Shown: one piece after another, positions 5,068 through 5,667 of the stretch
How the letters are laid out: each line of letters begins with the position of its first letter
How positions within the stretch are numbered: position 1 is the first letter of the stretch
DNA from: Clostridia bacterium
Lineage (GTDB): Bacteria; Bacillota; Clostridia; Oscillospirales; CAG-272
Length of the DNA stretch: 5,667 nt
Assembly (NCBI GenBank): GCA_024404655.1
Contig: JAKSPR010000196.1
Span: 1 to 5,667, forward strand
Direction of reading: 5' to 3'
Position numbers and translations under genes: made by a program
Notes under the pieces: model-generated
What the model saw: the letters and a program-made list of their open reading frames with translations, nothing else
Told to the model about the DNA's origin: nothing
Database searches by the model: none

Positions 5068-5667
5068 TTACTTCTTTTCCAGCTTGCACTGGCCGCCCAT
5101 GTAGGGACGGAGAACTTCGGGGATCAGGACGGAGCCGTCAGCCTGCAGGTTGTTTTCAAGGAAGGCGATCAGCATACGGGGCGGAGCCACAACAGTGTTG
5201 TTGAGGGTGTGGGGCAGGTAGGTCTTGCCGTCTGCGCCCTTGATGCGGATCTGCAGTCTGCGCGCCTGTGCGTCGCCGAGGTTGGAGCAGGAGCAGACCT
5301 CGAAATACTTCTTCTGTCTGGGGGACCATGCTTCGATATCGCAGGACTTGACCTTTAAGTCAGCTAAGTCTCCGGAGCAGCATTCCAGCTGTCTTACCGG
5401 AATATCGAGGGAGCGGAACAGCTCGACAGAGTATCTCCACATCTTCTCGTACCAGTCCATAGAATCCTCGGGCTTGCAGACGATGATCATTTCCTGCTTC
5501 TCGAACTGATGGATTCTGTAGACGCCGCGCTCCTCGATGCCGTGTGCACCCTTTTCCTTGCGGAAGCAGGGGGAATAGGAGGTGAGCTTCTGGGGCAGCT
5601 GATCCTCGGTGAGGATCTGACCGATGAACTTACCGATCATGGAGTGCTCGGAGGTACCGATGAGGTA
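5068..5667 (-). CDS. serS: Seryl-tRNA synthetase, C-terminal part (runs off the window)
   Basis: The last 199 residues of a class II synthetase that charges tRNA-Ser with serine in the cytoplasm (EC 6.1.1.11); the full protein is usually about 420-430 residues. The start and the tRNA-binding coiled coil lie beyond base 5667. Visible parts are the serine-pocket TSEH (residues 5-8 of this part, in LIGTSEHSM), motif 2 with SYSPCFRKEKGAHGIEERG and the following RIHQFEKQE, the dimer/ATP region AWSPRQKKYFEVCSCSNLGD with its QARR, and motif 3 as NNTVVAPPRMLIAFLENN. This is the clade whose motif 3 reads NNT..PPR rather than the more common NGSG...R. The protein ends in a basic LEKK. It is the first gene in view of the leftward group; its promoter is outside the window. 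Confidence 0.96.
   Translation of the reverse strand, partial: YLIGTSEHSMIGKFIGQILTEDQLPQKLTSYSPCFRKEKGAHGIEERGVYRIHQFEKQEMIIVCKPEDSMDWYEKMWRYSVELFRSLDIPVRQLECCSGDLADLKVKSCDIEAWSPRQKKYFEVCSCSNLGDAQARRLQIRIKGADGKTYLPHTLNNTVVAPPRMLIAFLENNLQADGSVLIPEVLRPYMGGQCKLEKK

Overview
The window looks like chromosomal DNA from a Gram-positive clostridial bacterium, most likely of the Ruminococcus/Oscillospiraceae type. This rests on a lipoprotein sugar-type binding protein, a LexA with Bacillus-like operator sequences, strong AGGA-type ribosome binding sites, sigma-A promoters with 17-base spacers, and a SerRS of the kind seen in Clostridia. The assignment is by recognition only; no database search was possible.

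Layout. Bases 1-253 hold no recognisable gene apart from a hairpin that probably ends the minus-strand gene beside it. Bases 254-1798 (minus) encode an ABC-transporter solute-binding lipoprotein with its own promoter at 1851-1879. Bases 1937-2364 are a tandem array of a 167-base noncoding repeat, two units and a truncated third. Bases 2411-2516 form the lexA control region: promoter, two LexA-box-like sites and a leader hairpin. lexA follows at 2517-3122 (plus) with a clear terminator. A degenerate inverted copy of the 167-base repeat lies just after that terminator. Next comes what looks like the wreck of a two-gene MNT-HEPN toxin-antitoxin operon (about 3239-3410): the last codons of one gene overlap the first codons of the next by ATGA, and the surviving terminator follows. 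A second terminator, facing the other way (3463-3501), closes a minus-strand gene group that enters from the right edge: serS (3' part), a two-helix membrane protein of unknown function, and a membrane-anchored MORN-repeat protein.

How the parts fit. The serS group appears to be one transcription unit, since no terminator is visible in its 54- and 81-base gaps, although co-transcription is inferred. lexA is probably autoregulated and stands alone. The binding protein is also monocistronic here, with no permease or ATPase beside it in the window. The accessory material (tandem repeat, inverted copy, toxin-antitoxin remnant) is concentrated on both sides of lexA, so the lexA flanks look like a site of past rearrangement. 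I found no intact novel system; the repeat family and the operon remnant are the most unusual elements.
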